A stretch of DNA of 8,116 nucleotides from Hyphomicrobiaceae bacterium (GTDB lineage: Bacteria > Pseudomonadota > Alphaproteobacteria > Rhizobiales > Hyphomicrobiaceae), in NCBI GenBank assembly GCA_021775715.1, contig JAJFHI010000161.1:1-8116 (forward strand), read 5' to 3'. Shown piece by piece: positions 1-6,134 of this stretch (its first letter is position 1; each line of letters starts with the position of its first letter). Both the position numbers and the translations under genes were made by a program. The notes beneath the pieces are model-generated. The model searched no databases, was not told the origin of the DNA, and was given only the letters and a program-made list of their open reading frames with translations.

Positions 1-126
1 ACATCGATCGACCAGGCCCAAGTCGTCATCAATCAGTGGCTCAGGCAGTACAATCATATCCGCCCACATCAAGCTCTCGGAATGAGACCGCCAGTGCCAG
101 AAACTCTAATAGAAATTGGCACATGA
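1..126 (+). CDS. IS transposase, C-terminal fragment (IS3-like DDE integrase core)
   Basis: Frame 1 is open from the left edge to a TGA at 124-126 and encodes 41 residues. They include the stretch WLRQYNHIRPHQALGMRPP, which is the characteristic C-terminal tail of rve-type DDE transposases: a tryptophan, a YN.xRPHQALG signature, then a P-rich end. This tail is typical of OrfB of IS3-family elements and related groups; the exact family cannot be fixed from it. The catalytic DDE residues and the start lie outside the window, so I cannot say whether the element is intact. The IS right end should fall shortly after the stop codon, but no terminal inverted repeat can be identified without the other end. 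Confidence 0.82.
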   Translation, partial: TSIDQAQVVINQWLRQYNHIRPHQALGMRPPVPETLIEIGT

Positions 127-158
127 TTTTGGGGCTGGACATGATAGCTACAGGGCAA

Positions 159-381
159 ACGTCCGCTTCCTCTGCAAAGCGGAAGCCCGCAATTATACAA
201 AAGCAGACATTTTCAAACATGCAGCGTGAAGGGTTCACGGCCCCCTACGTCGAGTCTGCAATTGAATGATTATCGGACTAAGAGGGACGGCAATGAAAGA
301 CTGCACATGACCCATTGCAGTCCTGACGGCCTCGTGGAGCGCGCACCCCACTGACAGCCGCTGCTGCAAACAAGCGGACGT
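159..381. repeat. Scattered GTCCGCTT-type inverted motifs
   Basis: ACGTCCGCTT at 159-168 recurs as its exact reverse complement AAGCGGACGT at 372-381. An imperfect inverted partner, AAGCAGACAT (8 of 10 matching), lies near 203-212. The first copy is also part of a local hairpin, with CCGCTT pairing with AAGCGG a few bases later (about 163-183). Similar TGTCCGCTT/AAGCGGACA palindromic pairs are common in intergenic DNA of alphaproteobacteria as I recall them, but I cannot name the element. The copies lie between the IS transposase tail and the end of the regulator gene and could be a decayed intergenic repeat or part of the IS end. Confidence 0.4.
299..322 (-). terminator. Possible weak terminator of the TPR regulator gene
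   Basis: GACTGCA (299-305) and TGCAGTC (316-322) form a perfect 7-bp inverted repeat with a 10-base loop. Read on the minus strand, the stem is followed only by TTTC, so the U-tract is poor. It lies about 75 bases beyond the stop of the minus-strand regulator gene, which is a reasonable place for a terminator. The alternative is a chance palindrome. Confidence 0.35.
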
Positions 382-398
382 GGGGCAAGCCAGAACGC

Positions 399-1925
399 TC
401 ATTTTTCCGCGGCTTTAAGCTTTGCGAATGCCGCACCTAATTTCGGACCAATCAAGCAATCGATTTCCTGTTGAGATAGATCCGGCTTGACGCGAAGACA
501 GTCCTGCAATGCAGACAACGCCGCCTCAGTCTGCTTGCGCGCAAGCCTGACGGCAGTCAGAACGACACGCGGGAGATAAGTCTTGTCGTCATTTTGACAG
601 CCTTCTTGCGCCACGGTTTCTGCCTGCTCGGCATTGCCCGTCTGCAAGTAAACGAGCGCCAGAACGGCTCGCCAGACAGCGAGGCGGCTGTCCATCGGAC
701 TAACCCTTATGCCGCGTTCAAGCGGCTCGATCGCATCTGCAGCCCGCCCCAGGATGGCATAGGCCGAGCCGAGCGCAGTCCACGCTTGGCCGTTGTTTAA
801 ATTGAGGTCAAGGGCCTTCTTCAGCAACGGAACCGCACGTTCGGCCTGCCCCACATCTGCAAGGGCGCATGCCGCTAACCCAACGACGTTCGAATTCATA
901 TCATCCAGGTCAATCGCAATCTCTGCCTCCTCAATGGCGTTCTGTACGACTGCTTTGGAGCGTTCCACCAGTCCGACGCGATGGCCCAGCCCCAGAATTA
1001 GCGCTAGGTAGGCGTGCGAAAGCGCATTTGCCGGTTCCTGCTCGATTGACCTGCGCAGTAGCGCTGCTGCCTCCTCAAACGTGTTCTGATGCCACCCCTT
1101 AAGCGCGAGCAGACCCATTGCCTGAAGGAGCAGTTGTCCGGCGCTGAGTTCACCGGTTTCGCTGCGCAGATCATTATGAATGGTACGCACAATGTGCAAT
1201 TCCAGAAGCGGGAGAATGTCATGTAGCAGGGCTTCTTGCGCACCGGCGTCGTGTGGACGATCAAACTGCTGCGCCCATAGATGGAAACCATTCTGCGTTT
1301 CTATGAGCTGTACATTTGCGCGGAGCTGATCCTGGACCTTTTGCAGACTGCCTTCGAGCATGTAACGCACATTGAACCGGCGCCCGACCTCCTGGGCGTC
1401 GACCGACTCGCCCTTCAGGGCAAACATCGATGAGCGCGAGGCAATTGACAGCAGGGGTATTCGGGTAAGGATCGTTGTCAGGCTTTCGACCAGACCATCG
1501 GCAATCGGCATCAATGCAGCCTCGTCACCGAAAACCTGAAACGGCACGATCGCCAGCGACGGGCGGGGTGGGGGCACGAAAGCGTTTGCGTGGTTTGAAG
1601 CTCGATCATCCGCGTTGCTAAGCTGCACGGAGCCAAGGAACTGGATCCCGCGGCCACGGATGGTCTGGATGTATTTCTGTTCCGTCCCGCTATCACCGAG
1701 CGCCTTTCGCGTCGATTTGATGCAACTCGCCACCGTTGCATCCGACACGATGCGCCCCTTCCAGACATGATCGATGATCTCATCGCGGGTGATGACGCGG
1801 CCAGTGTTGCGCGACAGGAAAGCAACCAGATCGAACACAAGCGGCTCTACGGGGCAGTACTTGCCGTCCTTGAGCAACGCGAAGTTTTCAATGTCGACTT
1901 CGAATTCATCAAATTGGTAGCGCAT
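399..1925 (-). CDS. Winged-helix transcriptional regulator with TolB-like and TPR domains
   Basis: This 508-residue protein starts with an OmpR/PhoB/CadC-type winged-helix DNA-binding domain at about residues 1-98. It shows VEPLVFDLVAFLSRNTGRVI, then TRDEIIDHVWKGR, the recognition-helix region SDATVASCIKSTRKALGD, and the wing YIQTIRGRGIQF. No receiver domain precedes it. Residues 122-225 resemble the TolB-like region found in proteins often annotated as adenylate cyclase or CadC relatives: SLAIVPF, ADGLVESLTTIL, and YMLEGSLQ. Residues about 265-480 are helical TPR-like repeats, for example AWTALGSAYAILGRAADAIE. Unlike CadC, no membrane segment lies between the DNA-binding and C-terminal parts, so the protein is probably cytoplasmic. 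The gene is divergent from the methyltransferase/OsmC pair across 230 bases, which suggests control of that pair and possibly of itself. The ligand is unknown. The ATG at 1925 begins directly at the winged-helix fold; its Shine-Dalgarno sequence is weak (GACGAG). Confidence 0.88.
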   Translation of the reverse strand: MRYQFDEFEVDIENFALLKDGKYCPVEPLVFDLVAFLSRNTGRVITRDEIIDHVWKGRIVSDATVASCIKSTRKALGDSGTEQKYIQTIRGRGIQFLGSVQLSNADDRASNHANAFVPPPRPSLAIVPFQVFGDEAALMPIADGLVESLTTILTRIPLLSIASRSSMFALKGESVDAQEVGRRFNVRYMLEGSLQKVQDQLRANVQLIETQNGFHLWAQQFDRPHDAGAQEALLHDILPLLELHIVRTIHNDLRSETGELSAGQLLLQAMGLLALKGWHQNTFEEAAALLRRSIEQEPANALSHAYLALILGLGHRVGLVERSKAVVQNAIEEAEIAIDLDDMNSNVVGLAACALADVGQAERAVPLLKKALDLNLNNGQAWTALGSAYAILGRAADAIEPLERGIRVSPMDSRLAVWRAVLALVYLQTGNAEQAETVAQEGCQNDDKTYLPRVVLTAVRLARKQTEAALSALQDCLRVKPDLSQQEIDCLIGPKLGAAFAKLKAAEK

Positions 1926-2155
1926 GGATAACTCGTCGGAACCTGTCTGAAATTAGACCTCTGTTTGTGACCGGTAACGGCTGGAGAACCCAGCATACCC
2001 CAGAATGCCGCCAATCCCCATGCAATCTCCAACTTCCCTTCAAGCAGGCCGCCGTTGTCTGCGCCATTTATTCAGGTGTCACGACGGCACCGCCACACCC
2101 CTCATCTACTCCGGTGCTGTCACAGTCAACAATCCACGCCCAATGGAGAAACTCA
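1926..2155. promoter_or_regulatory. Divergent intergenic region, likely shared promoter/operator
   Basis: These 230 bases separate the regulator from the divergent methyltransferase and must hold both promoters if the genes are transcribed from here. I could not pick a convincing -35/-10 pair on either strand. One palindromic candidate operator is GGTG-N9-CACC at about 2075-2091, inside a region rich in GGTG/CACC and GTCAC words. The plus-strand frame stays open across this region, but it lacks a good ribosome site further upstream and its composition does not look coding. This is a positional inference. Confidence 0.4.
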
Positions 2156-2986
2156 ATGAACGCGATTTCAAAATTTAGTCCAGCACCAAATTATACCGCC
2201 ATCAAGGCGAAACAGAATGCCGCCTGGGGATCAGGCGATTATGCCAAGATTGGGAGCACCCTGCAGATCACGGGCGAAGAAATCGCCGAGGTAATGAATG
2301 TCAAACCTGGTGCAAACGTCCTTGATGTTGCAGCCGGCAACGGCAACGCCACGTTGGCCTTCGCGCGCCGCTGGTGCGACGTTACCTCGACCGACTATGT
2401 CGATACGCTGCTTGCACGCGGCAAGGCGCGTGCTGATGCAGAAGGTCACACCGTCAAATTCCAGATCGCCGACGCTGAAAATCTGCCCTTTACCGATGGC
2501 GCCTTTGATGTCGTCGTTTCGACCTTCGGTGTGATGTTCACGCCAAATCAGAAACAGGCAGCGGCAGAACTCGCCCGCGTATGCCGCAGTGGTGGCCGCA
2601 TCGGTCTGGCCAACTGGACGCCTGAGAGTTTCATTGGTGCGCTTTTTAAGGTGCTTGGCCAGCATGTGCCGCCGCCTGCCGGCGTTTCGTCTCCAGCTCT
2701 GTGGGGAACGAAGGACTGGATCGAGCGCAGGTTTGGCGATGCCTCCAATGCGATCGAGTTCGAGCCGAAGCATTTTCGGTTCCGCTACGGCGCCCCGGCG
2801 CACTTCGTAGAGATCTTTCGCACCTACTACGGGCCGGTCCACAAAGCGTTTGCAGCGCTTGACCAGGATGCACAGCACGCGCTCGAGACCGAGATTCTCG
2901 ATCTCATTGCGCGCCACAACACCGCAACGGACGGCACCATGAACGTTCCGGCCGAATACGCGCAGATTATTATCACAAGAAACTGA
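2156..2986 (+). CDS. Class I SAM-dependent methyltransferase
   Basis: This 276-residue protein has the Rossmann-fold methyltransferase signatures of the Methyltransf_11/25 group. Motif I is VLDVAAGNGNATLAFARR at residues 55-72 (glycine loop binding SAM). An acidic residue, D80, ends strand 2, and ADAENLPF at 105-112 is the adenine-contacting motif. FDVVVSTFGVMF at 117-128 is the post-motif strand, and LARVCRSGGRIGLANW follows. Residues after about 155 form a family-specific lid that does not reveal the substrate; small-molecule O-, N- or C-methylation is likely. I chose the ATG at 2156 because GGAG (2145-2148) sits 7 bases upstream. The frame is open back to 1967, but that extension is rich in P, S and T and has no family similarity that I can see. 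The gene is 61 bases ahead of the OsmC-like gene and probably co-transcribed with it, divergently from the winged-helix regulator. Confidence 0.9.
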   Translation: MNAISKFSPAPNYTAIKAKQNAAWGSGDYAKIGSTLQITGEEIAEVMNVKPGANVLDVAAGNGNATLAFARRWCDVTSTDYVDTLLARGKARADAEGHTVKFQIADAENLPFTDGAFDVVVSTFGVMFTPNQKQAAAELARVCRSGGRIGLANWTPESFIGALFKVLGQHVPPPAGVSSPALWGTKDWIERRFGDASNAIEFEPKHFRFRYGAPAHFVEIFRTYYGPVHKAFAALDQDAQHALETEILDLIARHNTATDGTMNVPAEYAQIIITRN

Positions 2987-2990
2987 GACC

Positions 2991-3019
2991 GGCCCGCTTC
3001 ACTAAGTTGATCACGGGCC
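2991..3019. repeat. Hairpin between methyltransferase and OsmC-like genes
   Basis: GGCCCG (2991-2996) pairs with CGGGCC (3014-3019) around a 17-base loop, starting 4 bases after the methyltransferase stop. No T-run follows, so it is not a standard intrinsic terminator. It may stabilise the upstream message end or modulate expression of the two cistrons, or it may be chance. Confidence 0.3.
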
Positions 3020-3047
3020 AACAGCCTAAAACCCAAGGAGAATTGAA

Positions 3048-3623
3048 ATGTTTGCCAAGCTATTGTCAGCAAAAACCGTCCCTGCCGCACCGATCAGCAT
3101 GAAGGCACGCCAGGAACCGCTCATGCGAACCTATGTGAAGGATCCGGAACAGGCATGGATCATCGATAGCGCGATGACCTCATCGGATCATGTACATGCG
3201 GGTGAACCGATCCATACGCAGGTAACTTTCGGCGTCGGCATGCCGGCAAGCCAGCGGATCGGCGTGCATCGCAAGGTGGGCGGGGAATGTGACTTTCCCA
3301 ATCCGGGCGAAGTCCTCTCCGCGGCATTGGCGAGTTGCTTCGACACGACGATCCGCATTATTGCCAATCGTCTTGGGCTTCCTCTCACCCGCCTACAGGT
3401 GACAGCAGATGCGAAGGTGGACGTTCGCGGGACCTTGCGTGTTGACGAAAGCGCACCTGTCGGGTTCCAGACCATCGACGTTCGGGTCAGCATCGAAGCG
3501 GCCAATGGCGTTACGCAACAACAGATCGGCATGCTGCTGAAGGCAGCGGAGCACAGTTGCGTTGTTTTACAAACCCTGCGTAACCCGCCGCAGATCAGCT
3601 TGAACTGCGACTGCGCCAATTGA
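3048..3623 (+). CDS. OsmC-like (Ohr/OsmC superfamily) protein
   Basis: This 191-residue protein belongs to the OsmC/Ohr superfamily, whose members reduce organic hydroperoxides with a cysteine pair. The family signature NPGEVLSAALASCF at residues 85-98 places Cys97 on the central helix. AEHSCVVLQTLRNP at 167-180 supplies the second cysteine, Cys171. Both are spaced as in OsmC-like proteins, so a peroxidase-type thiol mechanism is plausible. Many non-Ohr members of this superfamily have unproven substrates. The N-terminal 30 or so residues precede the fold and carry internal methionines, so the start could be later. I kept the ATG at 3048 because AAGGAG (3035-3040) lies 7 bases upstream. Two more cysteines, C187 and C189, lie at the extreme C-terminus and are unusual. 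The gene follows the methyltransferase, probably in one operon. Confidence 0.88.
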   Translation: MFAKLLSAKTVPAAPISMKARQEPLMRTYVKDPEQAWIIDSAMTSSDHVHAGEPIHTQVTFGVGMPASQRIGVHRKVGGECDFPNPGEVLSAALASCFDTTIRIIANRLGLPLTRLQVTADAKVDVRGTLRVDESAPVGFQTIDVRVSIEAANGVTQQQIGMLLKAAEHSCVVLQTLRNPPQISLNCDCAN

Positions 3624-3639
3624 GTGGGAATACGTATGA

Positions 3640-3796
3640 GGGTGTCGCAAACGGCATCCTCATTCTTGGTGGTGATTACGATGATCGGCAGCTGTCGTGT
3701 GGCCGGTGTTGCACGAATATGTGCGATCAAACGCAATCCGTCGATCTTTGGCATTGAAAGGTCCACGATTGCGAGATCATAATTTGATGCCTTCTA
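3640..3796 (-). pseudogene. Response-regulator receiver (CheY-like) domain fragment
   Basis: Read on the minus strand, the frame after a TAG at 3794-3796 encodes YDLAIVDLSMPKIDGLRLIA, then HIRATPATRQLPIIVITTKN and EDA. This is the middle of a receiver domain. The phospho-acceptor Asp is the codon at 3761-3763 (in VDLSMP), followed by the helix-3/strand-4 segment and the conserved Thr-containing VITT strand. About 47 of roughly 120 residues remain. The acidic N-terminal strand is missing behind the in-frame stop. After about 3653 the reading runs into unrelated sequence that overlaps the OsmC-like gene antisense, so the conserved Lys and the C-terminal half are gone. A GTG at 3766 could start a short ORF, but it would begin mid-domain. 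I read this as a relic of a deleted or rearranged CheY-like or hybrid-kinase gene. Confidence 0.75.
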
Positions 3797-3898
3797 CGTA
3801 GCGATAGAAGATCATATAATTTCCATATACGTGGTGACGGAAATCAGGGCCAAGCGTGGGTGCAAAACACACTGGTTGTTCTACGCATCGCAAATCGT

Positions 3899-4017
3899 TT
3901 GACCGCCCGGGGTCAATCGCAGACAGAATGCGGAGGTGGATCTACGCCTGCTTCTCCATCAATGAACTAACATTCAAACCGGACCAATCGATAGGGGCAG
4001 GTCAAAGGGGCGGTCAA
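3899..4017. repeat. Inverted pair TTGACCGCCC/GGGCGGTCAA with GGTCAA repeats
   Basis: TTGACCGCCC (3899-3908) is the exact reverse complement of GGGCGGTCAA (4008-4017), with a 99-base spacer. Next to the right copy is a partial tandem: GGGGCAGGTCAAA (3994-4006) followed by GGGGCGGTCAATT (4007-4019). GGGGTCAATCG follows the left copy. Multiple GGTCAA-type subterminal repeats are a feature of IS21-family element ends, so this may be a solo or decayed IS end. No istA/istB coding sequence is visible. The repeats are directly seen; the origin is inference. Confidence 0.45.
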
Positions 4018-4215
4018 TTGCGTCGTCGCCTGAGTGGTACCAATCAGTTTTTTGGAAATCTATCGACTGCTCGTGACACGTTGTTTTCGTGATTAACCCA
4101 TCGTGGTCCGTGAATTTCGCAACGATAATCGTGCTGGCAGCTTTGCGTCGGGTTCAAGAAAACCAGCACTTAAAACTGAAACCTGCGGAGCGCGAGTGCG
4201 GCCCACCGGTGCGCC

Positions 4216-4229
4216 TTGATTTCGATCAA
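4216..4229 (+). promoter_or_regulatory. FNR/FixK-type (CRP-FNR family) binding site
   Basis: TTGAT-TTCG-ATCAA is a perfect match to the FNR/Anr/FixK consensus TTGAT-N4-ATCAA, centred at about 4222.5. A weak -10-like hexamer, TGTATG, lies at 4253-4258. It would put a transcription start near 4264-4265, making the site centre about -42, the usual class II activator position. The next gene downstream is DUF2189, whose first ATG is 163 bases away, leaving a 5' leader of about 130 bases. The match and the geometry are seen; regulation by an FNR/FixK homologue is inferred. Confidence 0.68.
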
Positions 4230-4392
4230 AGTTACGAACACTGAATCGTGCCTGTATGAACTTGGTGGGTTGGGCACTGACGCGCGTGTTGTTGTGCTCA
4301 ATCGGCTAGCATGCGGTATCCGTTGAGTCAGAGTTGCCAAGCACCGATGCTCCCTCCAAGGTTGGCTCCCAATTTACTCGATTGATTGATCA

Positions 4393-5202
4393 ATGCCTCA
4401 GAGCGCCTCAAAACCATCTCACAAGGGCATGCCGGATGTCAGATCGATAACTTTTGGAGATCTTCGGGACGTTCTTCGAAAGGGTTGTGCTGACTTTTTA
4501 AAGGCGCCCGCTTACGGGCTGTTCTTTGGAGGGGTTTATGCGCTTGGTGGCGTAATCCTGATTGCCGCGATTACAGTTTGGGGCGTTCATTGGCTCGCGT
4601 ATCCATTGGTCATCGGTTTTGCGCTCATTGGTCCATTTATTGCGACCGGACTTTACGAAGTATCGCGACGTCTTGAGCTTGGTCAGTCCTTATCGTGGCG
4701 TGCCGTTCTCAGCGTGGTGTGGGAACAGCAGCGCCGCGAGTTGGGCTGGATGGCGTTTGTGACGCTTTTTGTCTTTTGGGTTTGGATGTATCAGGCACGC
4801 ACGTTGTTTGTCGTCTTCTTTGGCTCAAAAGGATTCGCGACCTACGACGGATTTGTACAGGCCGTCTTCACAACTACGAACGGCTGGACGTTCTTAGTCG
4901 TCGGGCATGTCGTTGGCGCGATCATCGCGATGGTCTTATTCGCACTCACAGTTATCTCATTCCCGCTGTTGCTGGATCGCGAATACGACTTTGTCACCGC
5001 AATGATTACGAGCATCCGTGCCGTTGCCGCGTCCCCGGTCGTCATGGGCGTTTGGGGCATATTCGTGATTGTCTGCACGATTTTGTCAGCCGTTCCAGCA
5101 TTCTTGGGGTTTTTGGTGGTCTTGCCCGTTTTGGGTCACGCCACATGGCACCTCTATCGCTGTGTTGTTGTGCCTGTAGATATTCCTGACAAAAACAATT
5201 GA
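4393..5202 (+). CDS. DUF2189 family integral membrane protein
   Basis: This 269-residue protein has about six hydrophobic segments, near residues 41-63, 67-89, 117-141, 165-190, 217-235 and 237-252. Family-like motifs include DLRDVLRKGCADFLKAPAYG before the first helix, GPFIATGLYEVSRRLELG after the second, SFPLLLDR after the fourth, and LPVLGHATWHLYR near the end. These fit DUF2189, an inner-membrane family of unknown biochemical function that I recall near respiratory and oxygen-responsive genes. The ATG at 4393 has no clear Shine-Dalgarno sequence and lies within the palindrome ATTGATCAAT (4385-4394). An internal ATG at 4429 has AAGGG close upstream and would remove only a polar N-terminal tail of 12 residues, so it is a plausible alternative start. 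The gene appears monocistronic and is preceded by an FNR/FixK-type site, which fits induction at low oxygen or by NO. Confidence 0.85.
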   Translation: MPQSASKPSHKGMPDVRSITFGDLRDVLRKGCADFLKAPAYGLFFGGVYALGGVILIAAITVWGVHWLAYPLVIGFALIGPFIATGLYEVSRRLELGQSLSWRAVLSVVWEQQRRELGWMAFVTLFVFWVWMYQARTLFVVFFGSKGFATYDGFVQAVFTTTNGWTFLVVGHVVGAIIAMVLFALTVISFPLLLDREYDFVTAMITSIRAVAASPVVMGVWGIFVIVCTILSAVPAFLGFLVVLPVLGHATWHLYRCVVVPVDIPDKNN

Positions 5203-5203
5203 G

Positions 5204-5240
5204 AAAAAAGGCACGGCCGACTTTGACCGTCGGCTGCGTG
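5204..5240 (-). terminator. Intrinsic terminator-like hairpin oriented leftward
   Basis: GCCGAC (5216-5221) and GTCGGC (5229-5234) pair around a 7-base loop, extended by CACG/CGTG with a 2-base bulge. On the minus strand the stem is followed by a spaced run of six T (the A-run at 5204-5209), the classic form of a Rho-independent terminator. It begins 1 base after the DUF2189 stop codon. On the plus strand no T-run follows, so it would be a poor terminator for DUF2189. No recognised minus-strand gene lies upstream of it to the right. It may serve a lost gene, an unrecognised small transcript, or block antisense transcription into DUF2189. Confidence 0.5.
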
Positions 5241-5661
5241 GACCTTCGTCTTCCAGCTCCAGCTCCTCCTGAGGCTCAGTAGTAGTTGGACCAATTCAGT
5301 GAGGGCAGGACACACCGAAATTCTGGCGCCAAGCACACAACACCCGCGAGCCGCAGAAGCGGCATTTATCGATAAAATCAATGGATAATAGGGTTGCAAC
5401 GTTCCGCATGCCACCGAACTCCCAATATTCCACCTAGTGCGCAAGCAGGCATTCCGGCCACGCCAATGCTATCTCAATGCATAGTGTTGCATATCAACAT
5501 CAAGAGTTGACGTTCCAAACAGAGATGAAATTTTGGTCTAAATTCAACTGCTCCCAAGGTGTTCGTTGTCGCTTGGTTGCGCTATGGGAGGGCGGTCACG
5601 TTTCGGTGGCAAAGAAAGCTGCGGCATCCGCGTGGCTTCAACTCTTTAAAGGAGGCGTTTC
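5241..5661. other. Non-coding stretch upstream of the FKBP gene
   Basis: I see no convincing gene here. It holds a perfect 12-bp palindrome TTTATCGATAAA (5365-5376) and a -35-like TTGACG at 5507-5512 with no good -10 at normal spacing. It also holds a strong ribosome site AAAGGAGG (5648-5655) for the downstream FKBP gene. A 29-codon minus-strand ORF (5276-5365) opens with ATG right after a TAA and ends in NWSNYY just before the leftward terminator-like hairpin. It is too short and unsupported to call a gene. Confidence 0.5.
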
Positions 5662-6126
5662 ATGCTCACTTTCGGACGGGCTCTGGCCCAGGTGACACGC
5701 GCGCTCGTACTTGTCGTGACAATCGGCGTTGCAGCCGTTGCAATCACCACATCAACGGCTGAGGCCGCAGGGAAAACAATGACCACACAATCTGGACTAA
5801 CGATCACGGACACAACCGTCGGCACGGGCGCGATACCTGAGAAGGGACAGACCTGCGTCATGCACTATACAGGCTGGCTTTACGAGAACGGCGTCAAAGG
5901 CCAAAAGTTCGATAGCTCAGTCGATCGCGGCCAACCATTTGAATTCAAGATTGGTGTCGGCCAGGTCATCGGCGGATGGGACGAGGGTGTCGCGACAATG
6001 AATGTCGGCGGCAAACGCACGCTCATCATTCCACCTGAGCTCGGCTACGGTGCACGTGGCGCCGGCGGCGTCATCCCACCAAACGCAACGTTGATATTCG
6101 ATGTTGAATTGCTTGGTGTGAAGTGA
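5662..6126 (+). CDS. Exported FKBP-type peptidyl-prolyl cis-trans isomerase
   Basis: This 154-residue protein has a signal peptide and a single FKBP domain. The N-terminus has R6 and R13, a hydrophobic core at 14-29 and an AEA|AGK cleavage site after residue 35. That predicts a mature periplasmic protein of about 119 residues. The FKBP fold runs from about residue 43 to the end. The active-site residues of FKBP12 can be matched: Y69 in VMHYTGWL, F83-D84 in QKFDSS, F93 in QPFEF, V102-I103 and W106 in GQVIGGWDEGV, Y129 in PPELGYG, and F146 in LIFDVELLGVK. It is a short FKBP without the dimerisation arm of FkpA or MIP. The likely role is prolyl isomerisation and chaperone help for exported proteins. 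The start is secure because AAAGGAGG lies 6 bases before the ATG. The gene stands alone and converges on dnaE2. Confidence 0.93.
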   Translation: MLTFGRALAQVTRALVLVVTIGVAAVAITTSTAEAAGKTMTTQSGLTITDTTVGTGAIPEKGQTCVMHYTGWLYENGVKGQKFDSSVDRGQPFEFKIGVGQVIGGWDEGVATMNVGGKRTLIIPPELGYGARGAGGVIPPNATLIFDVELLGVK

Positions 6127-6134
6127 TGCATGCA

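Larger units (their letters stand above)
3797..4392. other. Non-coding or degenerate stretch upstream of the DUF2189 gene
   Basis: No convincing gene was found in these 596 bases. A 78-codon plus-strand frame (3856-4092) lacks a ribosome site and any family features. A small hairpin, CTTCTA/TAGAAG, lies at about 3791-3810 beside the receiver-domain relic. GGTCAA-type repeats occupy 3899-4017, and an FNR/FixK-type site occupies 4216-4229. The left part looks like decayed mobile-element or gene debris. The right part, from about 4200, is probably the promoter region of the DUF2189 gene. Confidence 0.55.

Noticed and set aside
36..269. 77-codon plus-strand frame overlapping the transposase tail
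   Set aside because: GTG start in a different frame from the recognisable transposase sequence; composition not protein-like.
1967..2155. Longer N-terminus for the methyltransferase starting at 1967
   Set aside because: The extension has no ribosome site, a P/S/T-rich composition unlike the protein, and covers the likely divergent promoter. The ATG at 2156 has GGAG at good spacing.
2231..2917. 228-codon minus-strand frame across the methyltransferase
   Set aside because: Antisense shadow of a gene with clear SAM-binding motifs; no family features in the translation.
3188..3639. Rest of the 192-codon minus-strand frame that begins with the receiver fragment
   Set aside because: Only its first 40 or so codons resemble a receiver domain; the remainder is antisense to the OsmC-like gene.
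3856..4092. 78-codon plus-strand frame
   Set aside because: No ribosome site, no recognisable motif, and it crosses the repeat-bearing debris region.
5477..5695. 72-codon plus-strand frame upstream of and overlapping the FKBP gene
   Set aside because: No ribosome site or motif, and it overlaps the strong FKBP ribosome site and signal peptide in another frame.
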